NCBI GenBank assembly: GCA_948471035.1
Contig: CAOKRC010000015.1
Coordinates: 1 to 37,943 of the forward strand
Reading direction: 5' to 3'
DNA: 37,943 nucleotides
Source of the DNA: an uncultured Clostridium sp.
Lineage (GTDB): Bacteria; Bacillota; Clostridia; TANB77; CAG-508
How positions within the stretch are numbered: position 1 is the first letter of the stretch; every line of letters begins with the position of its first letter. The notes beneath the pieces were generated by a model. It saw nothing but the letters and a program-made list of their open reading frames with translations. It was not told the origin of the DNA and searched no databases. Position numbers and translations under genes: made by a program. Positions 1 to 9,447 of this stretch are shown one piece after another.

Positions 1-1773
<1,773 letters not shown>

Positions 1774-1800
1774 TTTTCAAACCTCCCATAAAATAAACAA

Positions 1801-1843
1801 AAAGAGACATCAAAGTACAATACAAGTACTACTGACATCTCTT
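1801..1843 (-). terminator. Terminator-like hairpin in the recombinase leader
   Basis: On the minus strand AAGAGATGTCA pairs with TGACATCTCTT-type sequence across a short loop, extended by AGTAC/GTACT, and is followed by CTTTTTGTTTATTTT. It lies between the promoter at 1955-1982 and the GGGAGG ribosome site, so transcripts from that promoter must read through it. It could be an attenuator or a barrier to outside transcription. Confidence 0.6.
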
Positions 1844-1908
1844 AAACACATTTATTATAAACTAAAATATAATAATGCAATATAATATAATCTTTTCAAA
1901 GTACTCAT

Positions 1909-1944
1909 AATTGTATAGCTTTTGACGAACAGCTATACACAATT
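1909..1944. repeat. Inverted repeat in recombinase leader
   Basis: TTGTATAGCT (1911-1920) is mirrored by AGCTATACA (1931-1939) around a 10-nt loop, with flanking AATT on both sides. It falls just downstream of the predicted transcription start, so it could be an operator or the first hairpin of a regulated leader. Confidence 0.55.
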
Positions 1945-1954
1945 TATTGACTAT

Positions 1955-1982
1955 ATTATATCACGATTTTAAGAAATGTCAA
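1955..1982 (-). promoter_or_regulatory. Consensus sigma-A promoter for the recombinase
   Basis: On the minus strand TTGACA (1982-1977) and TATAAT (1960-1955) are separated by 16 bases. Both hexamers are perfect. Transcription would start near 1948 and run about 175 nt before the recombinase start codon. Confidence 0.75.
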
Positions 1983-1992
1983 ATATTTACAA

Positions 1993-2262
1993 TTATATGT
2001 TTTTCAAATATTCTTCTAACTCTGATAATTTAATCTTTTTAGTTAAGTTAGAAATATACACATCATTAGAGTAATTAAACACTAAAAAAGTAATATTCTT
2101 AATAATCACTCTATGTGGCTCAATATATGTAAGATTAGTTCTCTCTAATTTTCTAATACTACCATTGATAAAAGTAGGAGTAACTTTAGAAAACTCACAT
2201 ATAAATTCAAGCCTTTGTTTTAGACATTCCTCAAATTCTAGTTCTTGCTTAATTATCTTCAT
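1993..2262 (-). CDS. Small hypothetical protein
   Basis: About 90 residues beginning MKIIKQELEF; an in-frame ATG at 2274 is also possible, but it abuts the GAAGGG ribosome-site candidate directly. The protein is charged with no membrane segment or motif I recognise. It lies between the recombinase leader and a tRNA-Leu on the same strand, so it may belong to the end of the mobile element. Function unknown. Confidence 0.5.
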   Translation of the reverse strand: MKIIKQELEFEECLKQRLEFICEFSKVTPTFINGSIRKLERTNLTYIEPHRVIIKNITFLVFNYSNDVYISNLTKKIKLSELEEYLKNI

Positions 2263-2311
2263 TTCAAGCACCATCCCTTCGTTATAGAATTAGGATGATT
2301 TTTTTGCAAAA

Positions 2312-2343
2312 GAAAAAATCAACCATTTACTGATTGATTTTTG
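2312..2343 (-). terminator. Terminator downstream of tRNA-Leu
   Basis: On the minus strand AAAAATCAATCA pairs with TGGTTGATTTTTT around a short loop and runs into a T tract. It sits 40 nt after the tRNA CCA end and is likely the tRNA transcript terminator. Confidence 0.65.
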
Positions 2344-2383
2344 TATCTCTCTGTTCTATAAAAAGTTCGAACAGATACGTCGT

Positions 2384-2469
2384 TGGTGTCGATGGTGGGA
2401 ATCGAACCCACATGGATGTTATCCGCAGGTTTTTGAGACCTGTGCGTCTGCCTATTCCGCCACATCGAC
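2384..2469 (-). tRNA. tRNA-Leu (anticodon CAA)
   Basis: 86-nt class II tRNA on the minus strand. Acceptor arms GTCGATG and CATCGAC pair, the D arm is GCGGAATAGGCAGACGC, and the anticodon stem CAGGT/ACCTG encloses loop CTCAAAA, giving anticodon CAA for UUG. A long variable arm, the GGTTCGATTCC T arm and an encoded CCA are present. Confidence 0.93.
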
Positions 2470-2507
2470 ATATATTTTACAAAAATTAGGCGTTTTACAA
2501 TTATGTT

Positions 2508-2554
2508 AGATATTTGTTAGATGTTGGAACTAATTTCGGCACTAGCAAATATCT
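2508..2554. repeat. Inverted repeat between the tRNA and the tRNA remnant
   Basis: AGATATTTGTTAG at 2508-2520 mirrors CTAGCAAATATCT at 2542-2554 (12 of 13 positions), with a loop of about 20 nt. No T tract follows on either strand. It could be a recombination site or a hairpin; there is no gene here. Confidence 0.5.
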
Positions 2555-2600
2555 AAACATTACTATTTTCAATATATTTAAGATTTACATATTAAAAAAT

Positions 2601-2648
2601 CCATTTAGATTTTGAGTCGTGTGCGTCTACCAATTCCGCCACTCGGGC
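2601..2648 (-). pseudogene. Truncated tRNA-Leu remnant (5' half)
   Basis: On the minus strand GCCCGAG acceptor half, a complete leucine D arm (GGCGGAATTGGTAGACGC) and an anticodon-loop-like CTCAAAA are present. The anticodon stem is mismatched and there is no variable arm, T arm or 3' acceptor. This looks like a tRNA-Leu cut about 45 nt in, as left by integration or excision of an element at a tRNA gene. Confidence 0.7.
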
Positions 2649-2670
2649 AAATATTACTTACTTATATTAA

Positions 2671-2715
2671 CACAAAATAAGGAACTGGTCAATAGCACAT
2701 GCTCCTTATTTTGTG
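2671..2715 (-). terminator. Hairpin after the 755-aa gene
   Basis: CACAAAATAAGGA (2671-2683) and TCCTTATTTTGTG (2703-2715) form a perfect 13-bp stem just past the stop codon of the minus-strand gene ending at 2730. It probably acts as its terminator; the T-rich run is inside the stem. Confidence 0.6.
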
Positions 2716-2729
2716 ATTACTTTATAAGT

Positions 2730-4997
2730 CTATTTTTTTATTAATTCGTATTCGTATAAGCATATTTCTTTTGTTTTTATTTTAAATTCATTTTCTAATT
2801 TACTTATTCTAAAGTTTACTTTTCCTATCTCATTCATTTTATATTTTTCTAAATTTAGCAAGCACTTATCACTTATATTCATTCCTATTGGTAATGTTTT
2901 ATTATAATTATCATAATAAATTATGTTTGAAAAATACGCTACTTTAGTATCTTCTTTTAAGTTAATTTTATATAATACAAGCTTTTTATCGTCTTCCATA
3001 TCATTTATTACTTCTTCAAGATTTAAGTTACAAACTTTAAGTCCTTCTATTTTTTCCTTTTTCTTTAATGCAATATATATAGGAATAGCTACTAATCTAT
3101 TTTGCTTATCTATAATTCTTTTTATATTATCTAAAATACTTATAAGTTTATTCTTGTATTCTTCCACTTCCATATCTTGTGTTATTTCTAAAATTTCTAG
3201 CTTGTCTTTTTTAGTTTCACGATGCTTTTTATTTCCTAAAGTTTTTACTTTAGTACTATCACTAGCATTTTCTCCAAAAATATCAATTTTATCTGTATTA
3301 AATAAAATTCTATTATTTTCTAATTCTTCTTTTAGTTCTTTTAAACTATTTTCTACAATCTCGTCATTATCAATATTATTTAGCACATTTAAAAGTTCTG
3401 TTCCCGAAATATAGATTGAATCTGTATCATTTTTTGTTAAATAACTTCTTTGTATTTTGTCTATTGTCTCTCCTATTTCTTCTCTATCTTCATCATAATT
3501 ATATACTTTTTCTATTACTTTTTTATTAACATTTTGACCTGGAACTCCTTGGTCTAACATTAATCTTTCATCTTTATTTGCAAATTTCCAAAATTCAAAA
3601 ATACTTTTTTCATGCTTATCAATTTCTTCTATATACAAATTTGCATTTTGAATTTTTATATCTGTATTTTCAATTCTAGTTGTTAAAGCATTGTGGTCTA
3701 ACTTTAGATTTTTTACCTTTTCTAATAATAAATCTAGTTCTTTATAAATCTTTATTACATCCTCTATTGTATAAAAATCTCTTATGACAAAGCTTGCATT
3801 TACTATCTCTTCTTCATTTTGTTCTATTTCTTTTATATTGATATCTTCTTGTTCTACAGTATTTTCTTTCTTCTTTTTCTTTAATTTAAAGAAATATTTT
3901 ACTCTTCCAAAAAAAGTTTTCTTGCATTCTAAATATGTTGCTATTTGCCTTTCTTTTGAGAAATATTCATTGTCTTTTTTTGATGATATTATTTTTAATT
4001 CTTCTATCTTAATATCTAACTCATTTTTTTCTTTCTCTAGTTTTGATAACTTTTCTATCGCCTTTTTATAATCTTCTGTAAGTACTGTAAACATATTTTC
4101 ATATGTAATTTCTTTACTATTTAAAGAAAATCCTAGTGAACTATTTTTATCAATCCTTACTATAAATTTATAATAATGTGGCAATTCAGTTGATAATACA
4201 AACATTGCTTTCAAAAATTTATAAAATTTAAGTGCTTCTTCTTTACTTTCTAGTTTGGTTTTATATGCACTTGTCAAATTTTCATAAACCACTGCGTCTC
4301 CAACAACTTGTATAGACATATTTCCATAAACATCATATACTTCATAAATATTAGGCCATTCTTTTGTAAAAAAGCTCACATATTTTTTTAAATCTTGTAT
4401 TGCAGAGTTTTTAAGAAACTTGCTTGAATAGTTTTCATACACAATTGGAACATATATCATTTGCTCCTTTTTTGTTTTATGGTATTCAATTTGTTTTTTT
4501 AATAAATAAAAGAAACTAGCATATTCTAAATCCTCTGTTGGAACTAGCATAAAATAAATATCGTTTACATCTGAATAATAAATCTGCCATAAATAGTTTT
4601 CTTCAAATTTAATTTTAAATGGTATATTTTTATTTAATCTTTCTTGCTGTTTTGCAAGCTTTTCTATCTCTTCTATTTTTACTTCTTTTAACATTTTTAG
4701 AAAAGTAATATACTTGTCGCTATCGCCCTCATTTTCTGGTTTTAAATAATTCTTTAAACTGCTTGCTTCGCCATATTTTTCTTTTATTGTATTTAATCTA
4801 TTCATTGGAGTTAATAATATTTGTATTTTAGAAATTGGAACATATTTATATACTCTGTAACTGTTTTCATCATACGCTTTTAAGGGTCTATAATCTATAT
4901 TACTATAATTTGTTAAAAACTCTGGAATATTATCTAAATCAAGCCCTATATATTTTAATTTTTCATTTATTTCATTATCATTAGTAACTTTTGGCAT
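2730..4997 (-). CDS. Large coiled-coil hypothetical protein
   Basis: 755 residues, start ATG after GGAGGAC. No domain I can name with confidence. The N-terminal third mixes aromatic and charged residues; residues around 325-380 and 440-500 are Lys/Glu-rich with heptad-like spacing, suggesting coiled coils; a lysine-rich basic patch (FKLKKKKKEN) lies between. No signal peptide or membrane segment. The full frame contains no in-frame CGG. It stands alone between its terminator and rnr, probably as a separate unit. Function unknown, likely cytoplasmic and structural or regulatory. Confidence 0.8.
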   Translation of the reverse strand: MPKVTNDNEINEKLKYIGLDLDNIPEFLTNYSNIDYRPLKAYDENSYRVYKYVPISKIQILLTPMNRLNTIKEKYGEASSLKNYLKPENEGDSDKYITFLKMLKEVKIEEIEKLAKQQERLNKNIPFKIKFEENYLWQIYYSDVNDIYFMLVPTEDLEYASFFYLLKKQIEYHKTKKEQMIYVPIVYENYSSKFLKNSAIQDLKKYVSFFTKEWPNIYEVYDVYGNMSIQVVGDAVVYENLTSAYKTKLESKEEALKFYKFLKAMFVLSTELPHYYKFIVRIDKNSSLGFSLNSKEITYENMFTVLTEDYKKAIEKLSKLEKEKNELDIKIEELKIISSKKDNEYFSKERQIATYLECKKTFFGRVKYFFKLKKKKKENTVEQEDINIKEIEQNEEEIVNASFVIRDFYTIEDVIKIYKELDLLLEKVKNLKLDHNALTTRIENTDIKIQNANLYIEEIDKHEKSIFEFWKFANKDERLMLDQGVPGQNVNKKVIEKVYNYDEDREEIGETIDKIQRSYLTKNDTDSIYISGTELLNVLNNIDNDEIVENSLKELKEELENNRILFNTDKIDIFGENASDSTKVKTLGNKKHRETKKDKLEILEITQDMEVEEYKNKLISILDNIKRIIDKQNRLVAIPIYIALKKKEKIEGLKVCNLNLEEVINDMEDDKKLVLYKINLKEDTKVAYFSNIIYYDNYNKTLPIGMNISDKCLLNLEKYKMNEIGKVNFRISKLENEFKIKTKEICLYEYELIKK

Positions 4998-5034
4998 TTA
5001 TGTCCTCCAAAACTTTTATTCTTTTGATAGTATA

Positions 5035-7167
5035 TCATACTTCTTTTTTAGATACAATTGCAAAAGCAATTTTTCTTGTTTCCTTATTTGCATCAATTAC
5101 TTTAATTCTTACCTTATCACCAAGTTTATAAGTTTTGCCTGTTCTTTCTCCTACTAATATTTTTCTTTCATCATCATAATTAAAGTATTCATTTTCTCCT
5201 AGATTTTCAAACCTAATTAGACCTTCAACAGTATTATCTAACTCTACAAATATTCCAAAATTAGTTACACTACTAACAATACCATCATATTCTTCTCCAA
5301 TTTTATTCATCATATATTCTGCTTTTTTAAGGTCTACACTATCTCTTTCAACTTTTTTAGCAATTTTTTCTCTTTCAGAAGATTTATCTGCTACAATTTC
5401 TGCAATTTTTTGATATTCACCTTTATCTTTCTCATTTAAATTATATCCATTTTCTAGATACATTGAAATAATTCTGTGTATAAATAAATCTGGATATCTT
5501 CTAATTGGTGATGTAAAATGGCAATAAAATTTACTAGATATTCCAAAGTGTCCTTTGTTTTCACTTTCATATTTTGCTATTTTTAATGTTCTTAATATTA
5601 AAGTAGAAACTACCATTTCTTCTGGTTTTCCTTTTATTTCTTCTAAAATCTTTGCAAACTCTTTTGGATGAATGTTATCTTTGCTACCTCTTATTTTATA
5701 ACCAAAGCTATATAAAAATTTATTTAGTTCTGTTATTTTTTCTATATCTGGAATTTCATGCACTCTATAGACAAATGGGGCTTCTAACCAATAGAACTTT
5801 TCTGCAATAGTTTCATTTGCAGTAAGCATAAATTGTTCAATAATTGTATTTGCAAAAGTTAATTCATACTTTCCGACAGAAATTGCTTTTCCATTTTCAT
5901 CTAAAACTATTTTACTTTCAGGTATATCTAAATCTAAACTTCCAGCATTTTCTCTTCTCTTTTCTAATATTTTTGCAAGTTCTTCCATTAATTTAAAGTT
6001 ATCAATATATTTTTCATACTTTTTACAAACTGCCTTATCAGAATTTTCTAATATTTTATTAACATCTGTATAACTCATTCTTTCTTTAACATTTATGACT
6101 GCTTTAAAAACATTTGAACTTATAACTTTTCCTGAAAGGTCTATTTCCATTTCAATAGACAATGTAAATCTGTCTTTCCCTGCATTTAAGCTACAAATTC
6201 CATTTGATAAACGTTTTGGTAACATTGGAATAACTCTGTCTAGCATATATATACTAGTCCCTCTTGTTAAAGCCTCTTTATCTAACTTAGAATTTTCCTT
6301 TACATAGTAACTAACATCTGCAATATATACACCTAGCTTATAGTTTCCACTTGGCAATTTTTCGACTAACACTGCATCATCTAAATCTTTTGCATCTTCT
6401 CCATCAATTGTAAAGATATCTTTATCTCTTAAATCTACTCTGTTTGGAATATCCTTTTTTTCTATTTCTTCCCTAATCTCATTTGCTTCCGCTAATACGA
6501 ACTCTGGAAATTCGTATGGTAAATTATATTCTTTTATTAGGCATAGCATATCTACACCTGCCTGATTTATATTGCCTATAACCTCTATAATTTCACCTTC
6601 TGCATTTTTTCCTCTTTCAGGGTATTTAGTTATCTTTACAACAACTTTTTCATTGTCTTTTGCACCCTTAAATTTCTTTTTCGAAATAAATATATCTGTT
6701 CCTATTTTTTTATCATCAGGAATAACAAATCCAAAGTTTCTACTGTTTTTAAAAGTTCCAACTATTCTCTTTATACCACGTTCTAGTATTTTTATAATTC
6801 TTCCTTCTTTTGTTTTGTTAGTATTTCCATTTTCTATTATTTTTACTAAAACAATATCTCCATTTAATGCATTTTTAGTGTTTTCCATAGATATGTGTAT
6901 TTCTTCATCACTATCTTTAATTTTTACAAAACCAAATCCTTTTTGATTTGCCAAAAATTCTCCTTCTATATATACTTCATCCATTAAAATGTACTTATTT
7001 TTTCTGTTTTTTCTAATTTTATAATCTGCTTCTAATTCTTCTAAAATTCTTTTTAATTCGTCTACTTCTTCTTTAGGTACCATTAATACTTGTACCATTT
7101 CTTTTAATTTCATTGGCACATATTCTTTATCTTTTATAAATTCTAAAATTTTCTCTTTTCTATCCAT
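5035..7167 (-). CDS. rnr: Ribonuclease R (RNB-family 3'-5' exoribonuclease)
   Basis: 710 residues, the usual length for RNase R. Order: N-terminal winged-helix region, two cold-shock-like OB folds (about 70-200), the RNB catalytic domain with the metal-binding series DGEDAKDLDDAV near residue 255, and a C-terminal S1 domain (EYDGIVSSVTNFGIFVE). It degrades structured RNA processively. Start ATG follows AAGGAG with good spacing. It lies downstream of secG, a conserved Gram-positive pairing, but a terminator separates the two here. Two CGG triplets in the gene (near 5882 and 6488) straddle codon boundaries and no shift occurs. Confidence 0.97.
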   Translation of the reverse strand: MDRKEKILEFIKDKEYVPMKLKEMVQVLMVPKEEVDELKRILEELEADYKIRKNRKNKYILMDEVYIEGEFLANQKGFGFVKIKDSDEEIHISMENTKNALNGDIVLVKIIENGNTNKTKEGRIIKILERGIKRIVGTFKNSRNFGFVIPDDKKIGTDIFISKKKFKGAKDNEKVVVKITKYPERGKNAEGEIIEVIGNINQAGVDMLCLIKEYNLPYEFPEFVLAEANEIREEIEKKDIPNRVDLRDKDIFTIDGEDAKDLDDAVLVEKLPSGNYKLGVYIADVSYYVKENSKLDKEALTRGTSIYMLDRVIPMLPKRLSNGICSLNAGKDRFTLSIEMEIDLSGKVISSNVFKAVINVKERMSYTDVNKILENSDKAVCKKYEKYIDNFKLMEELAKILEKRRENAGSLDLDIPESKIVLDENGKAISVGKYELTFANTIIEQFMLTANETIAEKFYWLEAPFVYRVHEIPDIEKITELNKFLYSFGYKIRGSKDNIHPKEFAKILEEIKGKPEEMVVSTLILRTLKIAKYESENKGHFGISSKFYCHFTSPIRRYPDLFIHRIISMYLENGYNLNEKDKGEYQKIAEIVADKSSEREKIAKKVERDSVDLKKAEYMMNKIGEEYDGIVSSVTNFGIFVELDNTVEGLIRFENLGENEYFNYDDERKILVGERTGKTYKLGDKVRIKVIDANKETRKIAFAIVSKKEV

Positions 7168-7239
7168 GTATTTCTCCTTTTTCGGTTATGGGCTACTTTC
7201 AAAATTAATACAAAATCTTCGAAGAATTTGCAAAAAGTC

Positions 7240-7335
7240 TCATTTAACAAGCGAAGTGTCAATCCGTAGAACTAACGAATGGTTTTTATTATTTAACACA
7301 CAGTCATGCTTCGCACGCCAGCCCCCTTATTAAAA
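7240..7335. repeat. Intergenic repeat remnant, GGGGGCTG...GACTG family
   Basis: On the minus strand the core reads AAGGGGGCTGGCGTGCGAAG followed by CATGACTG. Similar cores occur at 8928-8975, 22607-22746 and 26655-26680. GCGAAG at the left and CTTCGC at the right are inverted. No coding potential; probably a diverged palindromic element. Confidence 0.45.
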
Positions 7336-7380
7336 TGTAGGTCTTTGTAAGACATTTCTTAACAATAATGATTATTTTTA

Positions 7381-7415
7381 AAATAGGAGCAACATTTTTT
7401 GTTGCCCCCTATTTA
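7381..7415 (-). terminator. Terminator after secG
   Basis: On the minus strand AAATAGGGGGCAAC pairs with GTTGCTCCTATTT around a T-rich loop and is followed by TTAAAAATAATC. It lies 15 nt past the secG stop. Confidence 0.7.
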
Positions 7416-7429
7416 TTATTTACTTAAAA

Positions 7430-7678
7430 CTAAATTACATACATAATTGAAAGTATGATTGTTAATACTGCAAAAGCCACTCCTAAAATTATTGTCCATC
7501 TCTTTAGTTTTCCTTCTCTTGTTCTTCCCTTGTTTTTTTCATAAAAATTATTTGAAGATGAACCTGTCATCGCACCACTCATTCCAGCATCATCTTTAGA
7601 TTGCATCATAGCAACAATAATTAATGCAAGACAAACTATAACATATACTCCAATTACAATATATTTTAAAACTTCCAT
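7430..7678 (-). CDS. secG: Protein translocase subunit SecG
   Basis: 82 residues, typical for SecG, with two membrane helices (about 5-24 and 61-81) joined by the glycine/serine-rich cytoplasmic loop containing MQSKDDAGMSGAMTG. SecG is the small accessory subunit of the SecYEG channel. Start ATG follows GAGGAGG. The gene is followed on the same strand by rnr. Confidence 0.95.
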   Translation of the reverse strand: MEVLKYIVIGVYVIVCLALIIVAMMQSKDDAGMSGAMTGSSSNNFYEKNKGRTREGKLKRWTIILGVAFAVLTIILSIMYVI

Positions 7679-7708
7679 TTATTTTTTCCTCCTCCAAAAG
7701 CGAAGCTT

Positions 7709-7742
7709 TTGCTTTGCTGACGAACGGTGCTCGCCCCTACCT
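7709..7742. repeat. GTAGGGGC-type short repeat
   Basis: On the minus strand GTAGGGGCGAGCACCGTTCG then TCAGC. It shares the GTAGGGG head and inverted GC-rich core with copies at 9001-9026, 9394-9421, 13574-13606, 23665-23688 and 26711-26738. It lies in the secG leader region. Confidence 0.5.
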
Positions 7743-7811
7743 CTTCACTTTTTAACTTTTAATTTCAATATTGATATTTTAGCACAAACTATAATAAATT
7801 GCAAATACTTC

Positions 7812-7840
7812 TTTAAAATTTCTTAATTATGTGATATAAT
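7812..7840 (+). promoter_or_regulatory. Possible promoter for the 7898 ORF
   Basis: TATAAT at 7835-7840 is perfect; TTTAAA at 7812-7817 is a 4/6 match to the -35 box with 17-base spacing. It points toward the small membrane ORF 58 nt downstream. Confidence 0.45.
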
Positions 7841-7897
7841 AATACTATATTTTTGTAACTGTTAAGTTGATCATTATCATTTTGAAAGGAGCATCTT

Positions 7898-8119
7898 ATG
7901 TTTATTGATCGGTTTTTGTTTACGTTACAGGTTATTGGAATTGTTCTTTTGGTTGCTATAGTAATATTTATAACATCTCTTATTATTTTCCTTGTTATAT
8001 ATTATAAAAAAAATAGCATAAAAAAAGACAAAGGTTATTACCGTGTTAACGTAGTACTCATAATTTTTGCAGTTATTGCAATTATTTTGCTTAAATCATT
8101 ATTAACTGGTGTAGTCTAA
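7898..8119 (+). CDS. Small two-helix membrane protein with an in-frame CGG
   Basis: 73 residues, with hydrophobic helices at about 10-35 and 51-70 separated by a lysine-rich loop. Start ATG has a strong AAAGGAG site 6 nt upstream. Codon 5 (7910-7912) is CGG and the frame continues without a shift. This is the only in-frame CGG I found that is not at a frame break. If CGGT were read as four bases here, the product would be a peptide of about 20 residues ending at TAG. Either CGG can sometimes be read as Arg, or initiation or decoding here differs. No family recognised. Confidence 0.6.
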   Translation: MFIDRFLFTLQVIGIVLLVAIVIFITSLIIFLVIYYKKNSIKKDKGYYRVNVVLIIFAVIAIILLKSLLTGVV

Positions 8120-8134
8120 TGACTGCACCAAATT

Positions 8135-8821
8135 TTATATTATGCAAATAACACTATATATTATTACTTTTATAAAATTCCTTGCCAATATATCATAATT
8201 TACAAGTTTTATTCCTATATTATTTAACATATCGTATTTAGACACAATTTTATTTATATCTTCTTTTTCACATACATTATTTTCTTCTAAATATTCTTTA
8301 GCAACATATTTTGCTTTTGTCATTGCATCTGTTTCTAGCATGCTTCTAATGAAATACTGAACCATGCCCATGATTATAAGAATATACAAAAAAATTGATG
8401 GATTTTTAACTACATTACATAGTGTTAATACTAATACTACTAAAAAATATACCATATAAATATTGGTATAAATAAAATTAAACCATAACATTCTTTTACT
8501 TTGAACTGAATGTATACATTCATGTGCTACTGTTTGTATTCTTGTATAAGAATCTCTTATATTTGCAATTGTAATTGTATTGTTTACAACTACATATAAA
8601 CTAGTTTTAGTATCTTTTTCTTCCTTTATGCTTACATTGTCATTTTCTAATTTGCTTAATATACTTTTACAAATATCTATATTTTCTGGAAAATCCTTTG
8701 TAAGATTATCTAATTCTTTATCTTCTCCTATTTGTTTTAGTTTCTTTATGTTTATTTCTAAGATAAACCATAATATTATCAAGATTATTAAGCAAACTAA
8801 AATTAGAAATATGTATTCCAT
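8135..8821 (-). CDS. YugP-like membrane zinc metallopeptidase
   Basis: 228 residues. Membrane helix at 3-23, then a soluble part with HECIH at 100-104 (HExxH zinc motif), followed by further helices around 118-160 and at the C-terminus. This matches the YugP/neutral zinc metallopeptidase family of Firmicutes membranes; substrate unknown. Start ATG follows GAGGAG. Convergent with the 7898 ORF. Confidence 0.8.
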   Translation of the reverse strand: MEYIFLILVCLIILIILWFILEINIKKLKQIGEDKELDNLTKDFPENIDICKSILSKLENDNVSIKEEKDTKTSLYVVVNNTITIANIRDSYTRIQTVAHECIHSVQSKRMLWFNFIYTNIYMVYFLVVLVLTLCNVVKNPSIFLYILIIMGMVQYFIRSMLETDAMTKAKYVAKEYLEENNVCEKEDINKIVSKYDMLNNIGIKLVNYDILARNFIKVIIYSVICII

Positions 8822-8927
8822 ATTTTTTATTCTCCTCTTTTGTGCTTTACCTCCAAAAAATTAAAGGACGTTTTCTCTACTTTTCAAAATCAATTATGCA
8901 ATCCTATAACAGTAGAGAAAAAGCCAC

Positions 8928-8975
8928 TTTACTTAAGGGGGGCTGTCACACTTAGCGTGACTGGGGGTTCTTTAT
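8928..8975. repeat. GGGGGCTGTCAC...GACTGGGGG repeat
   Basis: ACTTAAGGGGGGCTGTCACA then CTTAGCGTGACTGGGGGTTC. GTCACACTTAGCGTGAC is an internal inverted repeat. It belongs with the other GGGGGCTG...GACTG elements in the window; intergenic, no gene. Confidence 0.5.
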
Positions 8976-9000
8976 ACATTTATTGCCATTTTCACATTTA

Positions 9001-9026
9001 GGACAGACTTTAACCCACCCCTACAT
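9001..9026. repeat. GTAGGGGT-type short repeat
   Basis: On the minus strand GATGTAGGGGTGGGTTAAAG then TCTGTCC. It shares the GTAGGGG head of the family and lies just past the ylbF stop. Confidence 0.4.
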
Positions 9027-9031
9027 CTTTT

Positions 9032-9367
9032 TTATTTTATTAAATCTTGTACTGCGTCACCAATTATTTTATTAACATCTGTTAGTAGTACATTAAATTT
9101 TAATTCTGCATCAAAATATTTTTTCATAGTTTCATTTTGAATTAACTCAGTATATAGTTTTTGCATTTCTAATGCTTTTTCGTTATCTTGCTCTTCCCCT
9201 TTAATTGCCATAAGTTGAACTTCATATCTTGAAGTTTCAAACTTATCTAATTTTTCCTTTAATTCTGGATTTTCATTAACTTCTTTTTTTAGTTTTTTAT
9301 AGTTTATATACTCATCTGATTGTTTAATTTCATATGCAAGTCTATTTGCTGTATCATAAATATTCAT
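9032..9367 (-). CDS. YlbF/YmcA family regulator
   Basis: 111 residues, almost entirely helical, matching the Com_YlbF family (IYDTANRLAYEIKQSDEY, then KKEVNENPELKEKLDKFE). In Bacillus such proteins associate with RNase Y and affect competence, biofilm formation and sporulation; the role here is inferred from the family only. Start ATG follows AGGAGG. It lies downstream of the glycosyltransferase on the same strand, about 80 nt away. Confidence 0.85.
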   Translation of the reverse strand: MNIYDTANRLAYEIKQSDEYINYKKLKKEVNENPELKEKLDKFETSRYEVQLMAIKGEEQDNEKALEMQKLYTELIQNETMKKYFDAELKFNVLLTDVNKIIGDAVQDLIK

Positions 9368-9393
9368 ATATATATCCTCCTATCACATATAAA

Positions 9394-9421
9394 TAAGGGT
9401 AGACACGGGGCCTACCCCTAC
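9394..9421. repeat. GTAGGGGTAGGCCC short hairpin repeat
   Basis: GGGTAGACACGGGGCCTACC forms a GGGTAG/CTACCC hairpin with a GTAGGGG head on the minus strand. It lies between ylbF and the glycosyltransferase. Confidence 0.5.
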
Positions 9422-9447
9422 ATCATCTCATTACTTTTACTTGCAAA

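Noticed and set aside
2923-4071. Plus-strand ORFs opposite the 755-aa gene
   Set aside because: Ser/Phe-rich antisense shadows of a lysine-rich gene, without start signals.
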